Shown: positions 19,613 through 31,030 of the stretch, one piece after another
Position numbering within the stretch: the stretch's first letter is position 1
Layout: every line of letters starts with the position of its first letter
Notes under the pieces: generated by a model
Told to the model about the DNA's origin: nothing
Seen by the model: only the letters and a program-made list of their open reading frames with translations
Database searches by the model: none
Made by a program: the position numbers and the translations under genes
Assembly (NCBI GenBank): GCA_013115135.1
Contig: JABANP010000045.1
Location: forward strand, 62,001-126,000
Length of the DNA: 64,000 nucleotides
Source: Perkinsus olseni
Lineage: Eukaryota; Perkinsozoa; Perkinsida; Perkinsidae
Reading direction: 5' to 3'

Positions 19613-21095
19613 CTAAAATAACTTTTGAATTTCTTCGAGTGTCTTCCCTTTCGTTTCTGGTACCATGAAGTACTCGAAAACAGCCATGACCGCACCCACA
19701 CAGGAAAAGAACCAAAAGGCTGCCTGCATTGAAGTAGCCTGCACAGCCGAGTCCAAGAATAATATAAATATAAAGGCACAGACCCAATTCACAGTTGTAG
19801 TAGCAGCAGATGCCAACCCACGCGCTTCATCAGGGAACAGCTCAGATGCTAGCATCCATCGGATCGGGCCAACACCCCACGAGTAGGTAAATTGGTAACC
19901 ATAAGAAGCCAGCAATGCAAGCCAAGCAATGTTGTGAGCATCACCATCACGATCCAAGTAGAAGAACAGACCCATTAGGAACTGACTCAAGCACATACCA
20001 GCCGCGCTGCTTATAATAAGAGGTCGTCTACCAAGGCGATCAACCAGATAGAGCGCTGGAAAGTTGGCTAGAGTACTCACTACTCTAACAGTGATAGCGA
20101 GCACGTCTGCGTCCTTGAGGCCAGCCATTTCGAAGATTGTTGTCTGGAAGAATGTAAGAGCATTGATACCGGAGAACTGCGTGAAGGCCATGTTCATGGT
20201 GCAAATCACGAGCTGTTTGGGACACGATAGCAGCACTTTGAACCGAGTTCGGATATCGGACTTCGATTTCGTCGACACTCGGGCATCACTCACTGACTTG
20301 AGCGCATTTAGCTCCTCCTCGATATACTCTTCCTTATGGTCCCCGGCATCCACGCCTCGCACCTTGCGGAGAATAGCCTCGGCTCTTTCTAATTTGCCAC
20401 GAGTAGCGAGCCAGCGAGGTGTCTCAGGAGCCAGAAACATTGTAGTAAAAGAGCAGCCCGCCTGGTATGAGGCAAAGATAGGCTACTAGCCTCCAGTTGC
20501 AAAATGTGGATCCGGTGGCCAAGGGGTCCGTCGAGCCTGCTTGAGTCCTACATGCGGCGCCAAAAATATATATGAGAAGGATACCGAGGCCCATCATCAG
20601 CTGAGTACACGCTCCGAAAAGACCACGAAATCTCGTAGGTGCCATCTCACCAATGTAAACGGAGCAGACGAATGAGCAAACACCCATCGATAGTCCCGCG
20701 ATTATTCGAGCAATGATCAAGAGAACCGGGTTACTGCCGAGAGCAATCATCAAGTATGCCGCCAACTCCAAGGGTGCTGCTATTAACAGAGCTAATCGGC
20801 GTCCAGTGAACTCAGCGATGGGACCACTGGACAATGTCCCCACCAGAGCACCCAGACTGAGCGCAGCACTGAAGAAACTGGCATCCATCGAATCGTCGAA
20901 CACATAATATCTCGAGCCGGCACCGATCTCGACGTGAGCACCATTCGGATCGAGGACGGTGTTCCGCATAGTATCTATTGTTGGCGCAGTGAAACCTGTA
21001 GAGATACCAACTGTGAAAGGCGCCGGCAGGACAGCCAATACGGCCAGCACGCCACGCCAGTCGGGGCCTAACAGCCTCCTCCAAACAGATGACAT
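19613..21095 (-). CDS. MFS sugar porter 3 (one frameshift)
   Basis: Start MSSVWRRLLGPDW at 21095. Motifs: GFTAPTIDTMRNTV, GPIAEFTGRR, PETPRWLATRG, VDRLGRRPLI, GVGPIRWMLASELFPDEARG and PETKGKTLEEIQ. One extra T (AAAA run on the plus strand, 20447-20450) breaks the frame within TM6, between GGLLF and TTMFLAPETPRW. Correcting it gives 493 aa. Single exon. It belongs with porters 1 and 2 by motif detail (PETPRW rather than VESPRW). Confidence 0.85.
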
Positions 21096-21773
21096 CAGAA
21101 AGCAAAAGAGATAATCGTCTGATAATGACTACTCATTGGAATCCCTCGGTGCTGACGGCATGACCCAGTGTCGGTTTATTTTGGAGGTATTCTACCACCC
21201 ACCACTATATACTCCCGTCCGTTCAGTTTAGAATCCCGTCAGACTCTCACTGTCCTCAAGGTTATTAAAAAATGCCTCATGCCATGAGGTTTCCAGCACC
21301 GCCCCGACATTTACTGCACTGCTGCAGTTGGGGGACAGGAGCACACAATGAGCTAGCGCGATCGGCCGGTGCCTTCGACTAAAGTACGCAACATATCGAG
21401 ACGGGTCGTGAAAGAGTTGAAGCTCGTTAATGATATATAGCAGGCAACATCAACACGCGATGGTTGCTTGTGAGCAAAGATAGTCAATGTGACTGCGAGT
21501 CGACCGGTAAGAAGAATTGTGAATGATCGGGAGTAATGATAAGAATCTTGCTCTCATAAATTTTTTCTCAATATAACCATAGTTTTACTTGCCTCTTTCA
21601 TCAGCACAGAGCTGTTTTAGCTGATGCTAACTGTATTTATACTACGAGGCCGAGTAGGCAGGGCAGATAACCACTACCACTGGAATTGCATCACTGGGAG
21701 TGCTCCATCCTCCAGTCCTGATTTGAACAATGGGAGGCAACGAGGTGATCACAAGAATCCCTCTCGGAGGCGC
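21096..21773. other. Intergenic spacer between porters 3 and 4
   Basis: AT-richer near 21540-21600 (TAAATTTTTTC). No gene or repeat recognised. Confidence 0.45.
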
Positions 21774-23232
21774 CTAGTTTTTGAACGACGACTGGATCTC
21801 TTCCAACGTCTTTGCCCTTGGTCTCTGGCACCAAATACCACTCAAAGGCTGTCATGGCCGCAGCTACACAGGCGAAGAAGTAGAAGACTGCCTGCAGCGA
21901 CGACGCACTGATAACTGTGCCGAGGAAGACTATGAACAGGAAAGCGCAGAACCAATTGGATGTAGTGGCTAGGCTTGATGCCAATCCTCGAGCTTCATCG
22001 GGGAACAACTCAGCCGCGACCATCCAACGGATAGGTCCCACACCCCATGCATAGGTAATCTGATAGCAATATGATCCGAGAACGGCAACCCATGCAGCAC
22101 TGTGACCGTCATTCCGGTCAACATAGAAGGCCGTGGCTATCATCAAAAGGCTCAGACACATACCAGTACTGCTTGTGATGATGAGCAGACGCCGACGAAC
22201 TCGATCGATGAGGAAAGGAGGCCGCGAGGTTGGACAGGACCGTCGATAGCTGAACCGTGAGAGCCAGCGCGTCCGCATACTCGAGTCCGGCAAGCAGGAA
22301 GATCGTAGTTTGATAAAAGACCAGAGCGTTGACGCCAGTCAGCTGTGTCATGGCGTTCAAACCGACAGCGATCACAATCTGCTTTTTACAGGATACTAAA
22401 ATCTTGATGCGCTTGAAGATGTTCACCGCCTCACTGATGGTATCAGAATTCACACCCCTCCCTAACGCCATCATCTCCGTGCTCATATAATCTGGGCCGC
22501 TCCTGATGCGCAGCAGAACAGCGCGTGCTTCATCAGTACGGCCTCGAGTAGCGAGCCATCTCGGAGACTCAACCGCGAAGTACATCAGGCAGGACAATAA
22601 ACCAGGAGGGATGAGGCAGATGAAAGCGAGTAGTCGCCAGTTGCAGAAAGTCGAGGCTGTAGCCAATGGATCGGGGGACCCGGCATTAGTCCTAGTAAGC
22701 ATACCAATGGCATACACGAGGAAGATGCCGGTGGCCAACATCGTCTGCGTGAATGTTCCGAGCAGGCCGCGTAACCTAGTAGGAACCACCTCGCTCATAT
22801 AGACTGGGGCTGACGAAGGCACAAATGCCGAGAGAGAAACCGGCGACCAATCGGGCGGCGATCAGCAGATAAGGGCTGCGTCCAAGGGCTATGGCGAGGT
22901 ATGCCCCAACGCTGAGGGGGGAGGTGATGAGCAAGGCAAGGCGACGACCAGTAGCCTCGGCGACGGGGCCTCCGGAAAGAGTACCGACGAGAGCACCAAG
23001 GGTGAGGGCAGCACCGAAGAGGCTGGACGCAGTTGTTGAGTTGAATACGTGGAGATTAGACTCCGGGCCGATGTCTATCCGAGTACCATCTGGCGCTAAG
23101 ACCGAGTTGCGCATCGTGTCTATTGCGGGACCTGTAAAGCCAAGGCCTAACCCGCCCGCCAAAGGACCCCAGCAGGGATGCACACGCACACAGAACCGCA
23201 AACGGCGTTCCCGACAACCTGAGCCGCTTCAT
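21774..23232 (-). CDS. MFS sugar porter 4 (four single-base insertions)
   Basis: Start ATG at 23232 (MKRLRLSGTPFAVLCACASL), stop TAG at 21774. Against porters 5 and 6 it carries one extra base at each of four sites: the CCCC run at 23167-23170, near 22806-22811, the AAA run at 22214-22216 and the TTT run at 21811-21813. Removing all four gives an exact 484-aa frame. Motifs: GGPVAEATGRR, VESPRWLATRGRTDEARAVL, GVGPIRWMVAAELFPDEARG and PETKGK. Its N-terminal third is nearly identical in DNA to porter 6 and its C-terminal third to porter 5. It is either a pseudogene or a poorly polished stretch. Confidence 0.8.
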
Positions 23233-23500
23233 TGTTCTTTGGCAGGAGGTGAGACCAAACTAGCTTTAGGAAAATCTCTACCTGCGGGACGGGTGAACGG
23301 AAGCCATCAATTGATCCCCCTCGACTCAGTCACGCAACAGACTGACATGCGTAATCGATGGATTTCGTAACTCGTTAAAAAAAGTATACATCGGACGCCA
23401 TAAATGCGACTTGAATGTCTAATAAGGAGAGAAAATTAATACGACCACGTATGATGGTCTGTGCGCTTTGATTCAAAGAAAGATATCTCCTGGTGGAGTT

Positions 23501-24967
23501 TTAGTTTTTAAACGAAGACTGAATCTCCTCGAACGTCTTACTCTTGGTCTCGGGCATCAAATACCATTCAAAGGCGGTCATGGCCGCAGCTACACAGGCG
23601 AAGAAGTAGAAAACTGCCTGAAGTGAAGTTGCGTTGATGACTGTATCAAGGAAGAGTATAAAAAGAAAAGCGCAGAGCCAATTGGATGTAGTGGCGAGGC
23701 TTGATGCTAATCCTCGAGCTTCATCGGGGAACAATTCAGCCGCGACCATCCAACGGATAGGTCCCACACCCCATGCATAGGTAATATGATAGCAATATGA
23801 TCCGAGAACGGCGAGCCATGCAGCACTGTGTCCGGCATTCCGGTCAACATAGAAGGCCGTGGCTATCATCAAAAGGCTCAAACACATACCAGTACTGCTT
23901 GTGATGATGAGCAGACGTCGACGGACTCGATCGATGAGGAAGGAGGCCGCGACGTTAGACACAATAGCGGATAACTGAACGGTGAGAGACAGCGCATCCG
24001 CATACTTCAGACCGGCCAGCAGAAAAATCGTGGTTTGATAAAAGACTAAGGCGTAGAGGCCGGTCAGCTGTGCCATGGCATTCAAACCCACAGAGATCAC
24101 CATTTGCTTCCTACAGGATAATAAAGTTTTAATGCGGTTAACGATGCCAACAGCTCTAGCAACGTTCTCCGAATCTACGTTCCTTCCCAACTCCGTGGCC
24201 TCAGCCAAAATATCGTCTGAGCTGCTCCGAATGCGAACAAGAACAGCGCGTGCTTCATCAGTGCGGCCTCGAGTGGCGAGCCATCTCGGAGACTCAACCG
24301 CGAAGAACATCAGACAGAACAACAAAGCAGAAGGGATGATACAAATGAAGGCGAGTAGTCGCCAGTTGCAGAAAGTCGTAGGGGTTGCCAACGGATCGGA
24401 TGACCCGGCACTAGTCCTGGTGAGCATACCAATGGCATACACGACTGAGACACCTATGACGAGCATCATCTGCGTGCATGTGCCGAGAAGGCCACGCAAC
24501 TTCGTTGGGGCCACTTCACTCACATAGACTGGGGTGACAAAAGTACAGATGCCGAGAGATAAACCGGCGACCAATCGCGCAGCGATAAGTAGATAAGGGC
24601 TGTGTCCAAGGGCCATGGCGAGGTATGCCCCAACACTGAGGGGGGAGGTGATAAGCAAGGCAAGGCGACGACCAGTAGCCTCGGCGACGGGGCCTCCGGA
24701 AAGTGCACCAATAAGAGCACCAAGGGTGAGGGCAGCACCGAAAAAGCTCGAGGTGGCTGTCGAGGTGAATACGTAAAGATTAGACTCCGGGCCGATGTCT
24801 ATCCGAGTACCGTCAGGGGCCAAGACCGAGTTGCGCATCGTGTCAATGGTGGGGCCTGTGAAACCTTGTCCTAATCCGCCTGCTAACGGTCCAAGCAGGG
24901 AGGCACATGCACACAGAACCGCGAAGGATGTCCCCGATGGACTGAACCGGCTGCCTTCCTGCGCCAT
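23501..24967 (-). CDS. MFS sugar porter 5 (intact)
   Basis: A single open frame of 488 aa from the ATG at 24967 (MAQEGSRFSPSGTSFAVLCA). Motifs: GFTGPTIDTMRNSV, GGPVAEATGRR, VESPRWLATRGRTDEARAVL, IDRVRRRLLI (Arg-rich variant of the usual GRRP loop), GVGPIRWMVAAELFPDEARG and PETKSKTFEEIQSSF (Ser where others have Gly). It lacks the GRRPL motif that porters 1-3 and 6 keep. Same subgroup as porters 4 and 6. No introns. Confidence 0.88.
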   Translation of the reverse strand: MAQEGSRFSPSGTSFAVLCACASLLGPLAGGLGQGFTGPTIDTMRNSVLAPDGTRIDIGPESNLYVFTSTATSSFFGAALTLGALIGALSGGPVAEATGRRLALLITSPLSVGAYLAMALGHSPYLLIAARLVAGLSLGICTFVTPVYVSEVAPTKLRGLLGTCTQMMLVIGVSVVYAIGMLTRTSAGSSDPLATPTTFCNWRLLAFICIIPSALLFCLMFFAVESPRWLATRGRTDEARAVLVRIRSSSDDILAEATELGRNVDSENVARAVGIVNRIKTLLSCRKQMVISVGLNAMAQLTGLYALVFYQTTIFLLAGLKYADALSLTVQLSAIVSNVAASFLIDRVRRRLLIITSSTGMCLSLLMIATAFYVDRNAGHSAAWLAVLGSYCYHITYAWGVGPIRWMVAAELFPDEARGLASSLATTSNWLCAFLFILFLDTVINATSLQAVFYFFACVAAAMTAFEWYLMPETKSKTFEEIQSSFKN

Positions 24968-25815
24968 TGTTAATAGAACTGACAAGACAGTGTGGACACG
25001 ATGATTCTTGAGAGGTTCAGAGTGCAGTCGCATGCAATGCCAGGTCGGTTGCCGCGGCATTGGCGACGTAATAGTCTACTGGCAAAGTATCAACCTATTG
25101 TTCGTCTATTGTTTTAGTGAGCACCATTCGCATTCCCGTGAGGAGGGGCGGCGGAACAGAAAGATTTCCCTGCTGCGTCAGAGCGGGAATGGCGACCCTG
25201 TGCCTGCGTGCATGAAGATCGCCCACCACGTCACGGCGTCCCTGTAGTGGCTAGTGGCATGACCAGCACAGAATGATGTACGGGACTGGACTAAAATGGT
25301 ATGAAAGTCCTATGCGATGCACAAGGGTCTTGGGACAAGACGCTGCCTCGACTGACGCGATAGTATCGCGTCCTATCGGCTTTAACGTATACCACTACCC
25401 AAGTATCGCGGCGATACTCACGGAGAAAAGTCAAGCAAAGCTTTTGTCATGCATTGTTTATACACTCTTCTCCCATTATCTGCTATGCGTCAACACGATA
25501 CCGGCGGCAGTCCTGAGCACATCCACTCGAGACGATGCAAGAGTACTGCCCAACCCTTCCTCCAAATCATTCACCTGACTCATACCGCATGGTTATCCAT
25601 GCATTGCTACTCCATTCGTGAGACCGATAAGTCGTCCATATGCCTCATTGAGTACACAACAGAACGGCAATTTGCACAGCAACGGGAAACAAGAGTTCGA
25701 CACTAGAATGTGACTAGAATAATATATATGGGACTAGAGCTTTGCTGCTACTATGGCAGCTGAAGGAACAACACAAGGCGAGTACAATCAGTAGTAGTAG
25801 GAGCCCATAACGTAA
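24968..25815. other. Intergenic spacer between porters 5 and 6
   Basis: About 850 bp. A plus-strand open frame at 25449-25706 has no supporting features. Nothing else recognised. Confidence 0.45.
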
Positions 25816-27315
25816 TCAGGAGAAGATACTCTGAATCTCTTCCAACGTCTTGCCCTTGGTCTCTGGCACCATGTACCATTCAAAGGCTGTCATGGCCGCA
25901 GCTACACAGGCGAAGAAGTAGAAGACTGCCTGCAGTGAAGTTGCGTTGATGACTGTATCGAGGAAGAGTATAAAAAGGAAAGCGCAGAACCAATTGGACG
26001 TAGTGGCGAGGCTCGATGCTAATCCTCGAGCTTCATCGGGGAACAACTCAGCCGCGACCATCCAGCGGATAGGTCCCACACCCCATGCGTAGGTAATCTG
26101 ATAGCAATATGATCCCAGTAGGATTAACCATCCTAGATCTTCATCTCCGCCATCGCGATCCTCGTAGAAGAATGTTGCTATCATTATCTGGCTTATACAC
26201 ATTCCGATACTGCTACTGATCAAGAGGGGCCTCCTACCCATACGGTCCATCAAGAAGCAAGCAACGACATTAGCTATGACAGTCGAGAGCTGAACAGTCA
26301 AGGCGAGAACGTCGGCGTCCTTCAACCCAGCCTCGAGGAAGAATGTCGTTTGATAGAATGCAAGAGCGTTGAGCCCGGTAAACTGCGTCAGGCCGTTCAA
26401 AGCCACCGCAATTACCGCTTGCCTTTTACAAGACCACAACACCGATAGTCGGGCTTTGATGCCGTCCTTCTTGTCGTGAGATGCTACAATGGCCTCGAGG
26501 GCATCCATTTCGGCCATAAGGCTTTTGTCGTCCTCGCTAGCGCCTCTAAGGCGCACAAGAACAGCGCGTGCTTCATCAGTACGGCCTCGAGTGGCGAGCC
26601 ATCTCGGAGACTCAACCGCGAGGAACATCAGACAGAACAATAAACTGGGAGGGATGATGCAGATGAAGGCTACTAGTCGCCAGTTGCAGAAGGTTGAGGA
26701 TGTAGCCAATGGATCGGGGGACCCGGCGCTGGTCCTCGCTCCCAGGCAAATAGCATACACAAGAGTGATACCACCAGCCATCATCAGCTGAGTGCAGGCA
26801 CCGAGGAAGCCGCGTAGCTTATTCGGAGAGACCTCACTAATGTACACGGATGATACGAACGAGCAGATGCCCATAGAGAAACCGGCGACCAATCGCGCAG
26901 CGACAAGCAGATAAGGGCTGTGTCCAAGGGCTATGGCGAGGTATGCCCCAACGCTGAGGGGGGAGGTGATGAGCAAGGCGAGGCGACGACCAGTAGCCTC
27001 GGCGACGGGGCCTCCGGAAAGTGTACCGACGAGAGCACCAAGGGTGAGGGCAGCACCGAAGAGGCTGGAAGCAGTTGTTGAGTTGAATACGTGAAGATTA
27101 GACTCCGGGCCGATGTCTATCCGAGTACCATCTGGCGCTAAGACCGAGTTGCGCATCGTATCAATGGTGGAGCCTGTGAAGCCCAGACCTAATCCGACGG
27201 TCAGTGGCCCCAACATCGAGGCACACGCACAGAACACAGCGAAAGGAGTCTCCTGATATAGGAAGTAGTGCAGCAGCAGGAGAAGAGAGCATAGAAAGAG
27301 AGATATATACTGCAC
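25816..27315 (-). CDS. MFS sugar porter 6 (start unresolved)
   Basis: A continuous open frame with all porter motifs: GFTGSTIDTMRNSV, GGPVAEATGRR, VESPRWLATRGRTDEARAVL, MDRMGRRPLL, GVGPIRWMVAAELFPDEARG and PETKGKTLEEIQSIF. The frame has no ATG near its 5' end. A likely solution is an upstream exon starting at the ATG at 27352 (MDLGLLALFRSF), spliced over about 63 nt to ETPFAVFCACAS. This would need one fewer T at the donor. If real, it would be the only intron in the array. The N-terminal DNA (26880-27150) is nearly identical to porter 4, but the middle is not. Confidence 0.83.
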   Translation of the reverse strand: MQYISLFLCSLLLLLHYFLYQETPFAVFCACASMLGPLTVGLGLGFTGSTIDTMRNSVLAPDGTRIDIGPESNLHVFNSTTASSLFGAALTLGALVGTLSGGPVAEATGRRLALLITSPLSVGAYLAIALGHSPYLLVAARLVAGFSMGICSFVSSVYISEVSPNKLRGFLGACTQLMMAGGITLVYAICLGARTSAGSPDPLATSSTFCNWRLVAFICIIPPSLLFCLMFLAVESPRWLATRGRTDEARAVLVRLRGASEDDKSLMAEMDALEAIVASHDKKDGIKARLSVLWSCKRQAVIAVALNGLTQFTGLNALAFYQTTFFLEAGLKDADVLALTVQLSTVIANVVACFLMDRMGRRPLLISSSIGMCISQIMIATFFYEDRDGGDEDLGWLILLGSYCYQITYAWGVGPIRWMVAAELFPDEARGLASSLATTSNWFCAFLFILFLDTVINATSLQAVFYFFACVAAAMTAFEWYMVPETKGKTLEEIQSIFS

Positions 27316-27484
27316 AAAAGGATCGGAACAACGCCAGGAGTCCTAGATCCATGACAACACGGCCTTTGTGTCCGGAACCAACCAGCTCAACATGTCGTGC
27401 TACAAACCACTACGTGAGGGATCTATACAGCTTAGTTCAACCGTCTTATCACGACGAGAGGATGAGAAATTATATTCATGATTG

Positions 27485-28949
27485 TCAAACGACACTGTTG
27501 GGAATGGGGTAGAACAACCTTTTAATTTCCTCGAAGCTTCTTCCTTTCGTTTCTGGCACTGCCAACCAGACAAACCCAGTGATGACGGCGCTGATAGCAG
27601 CGAAGAACCAGAATAGAGCTTGACGCGAAGTGGCCTCGGTGGCACGATCCACTACGAGAATGATTATAAACAGAGTCAACCAGCTGGCCATAGTCGCTAG
27701 GCCAGCCGCAAGGCTCCTACAACGATCTGGGAATATCTCAGCTACTAGGAGCCATCGAATTGGCCCAACACCAAATGCATAACCCAAGTTGTAGCCATAC
27801 GCACCGACTACGGATAACCAAGCCAGGGACTCTTTACCGACATAAAAGAAAGCACCGATGAGCGCTAGATTGAGACACATAACGATACTGCTCAGCAAAA
27901 GGAGGGGACGGCGTCCTGAGCGTTCCACTAACAAGCAAGCCGGAATTATGGCGATTGCAGTAGCTAGCTGTACTGTTACTGCCATCAGATCAGGAGAGCT
28001 CAAGTGAGCGTCCTGGAAGATTGTTACCAAATAGAACGCTATGACGTCGAGACCACTGAGCTGAGTGAGTGCTTGAATGACTATAGCGACAAGTAACTGC
28101 TTCCGGCAGCTCAGCAACTCCCTTAGTCGGACCACGAAGCGAGTGCCATGATCAGCATTAGTAAGCTCAGGCATCTCAGATGCTATGCGAGGGTCACCTG
28201 CTGATCGGCAGCCCCGCAACTGACACAGAACGTTCTGAGCCTCTACCATGTGCCTCTTACACGCCAACCACCTCGGGGACTCCAAAGCAAAATACATAGC
28301 GATAGCCAAGAGGGCGCATGGGGCAATGCAGACGAAGGACGTCAATCTCCAGTCACAGAATGTATCATCACTCGCTAATGGATCAGAACTACCTCCATCA
28401 GTTCTGAACAGCAAACCAGCAGCATATACCGCAGTGATGCCGAGTACAGAGGCCATCTCGTTACACGCTCCTAGGATGCCCTCTCAGTCTTGTAGGTGCT
28501 ACCTCACTGATGTAGACAGATGCCACTGATGGACCCATCCCGACCGGTAGGCCTGCTATGAACCTACCTGCGATGAGGAGATAGACATTGCTGCTGAGAC
28601 CAATGGTGAGATAGGCCATGATACCCAAAGGTGAGTTCAACATCAACGCCAATCGCCTTCCGATCTGGTCAGCCACAGGACCGGCGATGAGAGCTCCAAG
28701 ACACGCCCCGGCAGTCAGGGCAGCACTAAAGGCACTAGCAACAAAATCTTGGTCTTTGAAAACGTAAAGATCAGAATCAAGACCGATGTCGACCGGTTGG
28801 CCTCGAGTTGTGAGGACAGTATTCCTCATAGTATCGATAGTGGGACTGGTGAAACCAAGCCCTATGCCAGCCACAAACGGTGCTAGTAGTGAGCCAATCA
28901 CACACAGGATAGCAACGATGTCGTCACAGCCTTGATAGCGATAGTACAT
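27485..28949 (-). CDS. MFS sugar porter 7 (one frameshift)
   Basis: Start ATG at 28949 (MYYRYQGCDDIVAILCVIGS). One extra base in the CCC run at 28479-28481 breaks TRLRG|ILGACNEM. Correction gives 487 aa. More divergent than porters 1-6: LESPRWLACKR replaces the usual PRWLATRG, the TM10 motif is GVGPIRWLLVAEIFPDRCRS, and the ending is VPETKGRSFEEIKRLF. The GPVADQIGRR and VERSGRRPLL motifs are intact. No introns. Confidence 0.83.
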
Positions 28950-29073
28950 GATGAAGGCATAGATGACAGGACGATGACTGAACGGACGACAAATCCCTCT
29001 TCTCCAACTCGAGTCCGCGAAAGGTTAAAAAATCGATTGCGCAAAAAACTAATGGTACGCACTATAAGCACTG

Positions 29074-30571
29074 TTACTGACATCGCTCTAACGATGTTTG
29101 CCTCGTCTTAAAATGCTCCTGGATCTCTTCAAAAGTCTTACCTTTAGTCTCGGGTACCATGAACCATACGAATATCACCAGTGCCCAGCTGGCAACCGCG
29201 AAGGACCAGAATGTGACATATAAAGACGTAGCCTCCACGAGAGGGTCTAAGGCGAGTATGAAGATGAAAGCGCTTATCCAATTGGCACTTGCGGCCAAGC
29301 TTGCTGCCACCCCGCGGGCTCTACAGGGGAACAGTTCAGCGACTAGTATCCATCTAATGGGGCCAACGCCCCAAGCGAAAGGATATCTGATAAGCATACA
29401 CCCCCAGAAGGACCAACCAGCCCATGGAGGATGAGGAGCTCCCACTATCACGATCAAGGTAGAAGAATAAAGCGCTGAGGAACTGAGCTACACCCATGAT
29501 AAGACAGCCACTCAAGAGCAATACTCTTCGACCGAGAGTCTCTACAAGGTAACTTGCAGGCAGAGTAGTGAACATGGTAACCAGCTGGACTATGAGCGAC
29601 ATCAGGTCAGCATTCGATAGGCCTGCTTTCATAAATATTGATGTTAGATAGAAGGCCAGAGCGTTGAGACCCGACAGCTGGGTTAGGAAGTGTATCATCA
29701 CCGCTATTACAGCCTGTGTCTTGCATTCCATGATGACCTTGAACTTCTCTACGACGCCACGCGGCTCTGTCTGACCCTCCGCTACTCGCTCCAAAGCCAA
29801 GATTTCCTCAGTTCTTGAAGACGTTGGCAGGCCTCGGAGTCGACATAGCGCTCTCTTCGCCTCCTCAATTCGACCTTTCGTTGCCAACCAGCGAGGGCTG
29901 GGATACGCCATGTACATCGCAAGGAAGAGCAGCAAGGAAGGTATCATGGAAATATAAGCAACGCGCCTCCATTGACAAAATGTCGAGGACGTCGCACGGG
30001 GGTCAGTCGATTCAGCGTCAGTACGGAACGCCAGACCCATCGCGTAGACGTAGAGCATGCCTCCAGCTATGAAGAGCTGGAAAAGAGCTCCGAGCCTTCC
30101 ACGAATCCGAGTCGGAGAGACCTCTCCTATATAAACTGGTGCAACAAAAGAAGCTAGACCCAGAGAGAGCCCAGCAACAAACCGTGCTATTATTAATACA
30201 GCAGGGCTCGATGATAAGGCTATAGCTAGGTAGGCTATAGAGCTCATAGGTGATGCAATTAACAACGCTAATCGCCTGCCTGTGAGCTCCCCCAATGGGC
30301 CGCCCATAAGAGATCCTATAAAGGCCCCTAGGACCAGGGCAGCGCTAAATAGACTCGATATAGTTGTGGAAGAGAAAACAAACAAGTCAGAATTGGATCC
30401 AATGTCGATGGTCCCTTCACCATCAGTGTCTTCGACTGTATTACGCATCGTATCAATAGTCGGGCCAGTGAATCCCAACCCTATGCCCATCGTCATTGGC
30501 GCAAGGAGGCACGCCAAAACACTGAGTATGGCACGGACGTCTGATCCATGGGTTGAAGGGTTAACACTCAT
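29074..30571 (-). CDS. MFS sugar porter 8 (one frameshift)
   Basis: Start ATG at 30571 (MSVNPSTHGSDVRAILSVLA). One extra base in the AAA run at 29378-29380 splits YQISF|AWGVGPIRW in TM10. Corrected length 498 aa. Motifs: GPLGELTGRR, YPSPRWLATKGR, VETLGRRVLLLS, GVGPIRWILVAELFPCRARG (Cys where others have Asp) and VPETKGKTFEEIQEHF. Divergent subgroup. Single exon. Confidence 0.83.
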
Positions 30572-31030
30572 TCAACTACAACAGTATCCAATAGCGCAAC
30601 CAAGACCATCGAGTTCCGGCGCTATTGACACGGCTCAGGTCCAATCGCTGACGCTACGGGCCAGAGGGCACCGAGACTTGATGCGAGATTAGATCTACTA
30701 CAAGCATGAAGCAACCCCAGTTAGCAATGCCAATACTGTCGACTACCACTACTATGACCGAAAATACTACGACCATTCCCAATTCTCTCTAAAAGGCATC
30801 TGGCAGACGAAGAGCAATCACCAACACCAGCCCCCATTACTACATAACTGCTGTATATCCCAGCTGCCATCCTTCAGCCTACTCAGAATGAAACGCTACC
30901 AGGGAAGAAACGATACCCCACGTCCCCGTCCCCTCTCACTCAACAGTTGCTCACCTTCACGAAACCTAGACACTCGGTCGGAGGCTTAAGGTCGTTAGAA
31001 TCGTATACGGCTATAGGCCGCGAAAGAGTA
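30572..31030. other. Intergenic spacer between porters 8 and 9
   Basis: Contains runs of CACTACTATGACC-like low complexity around 30740-30790. No gene recognised. Confidence 0.45.
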
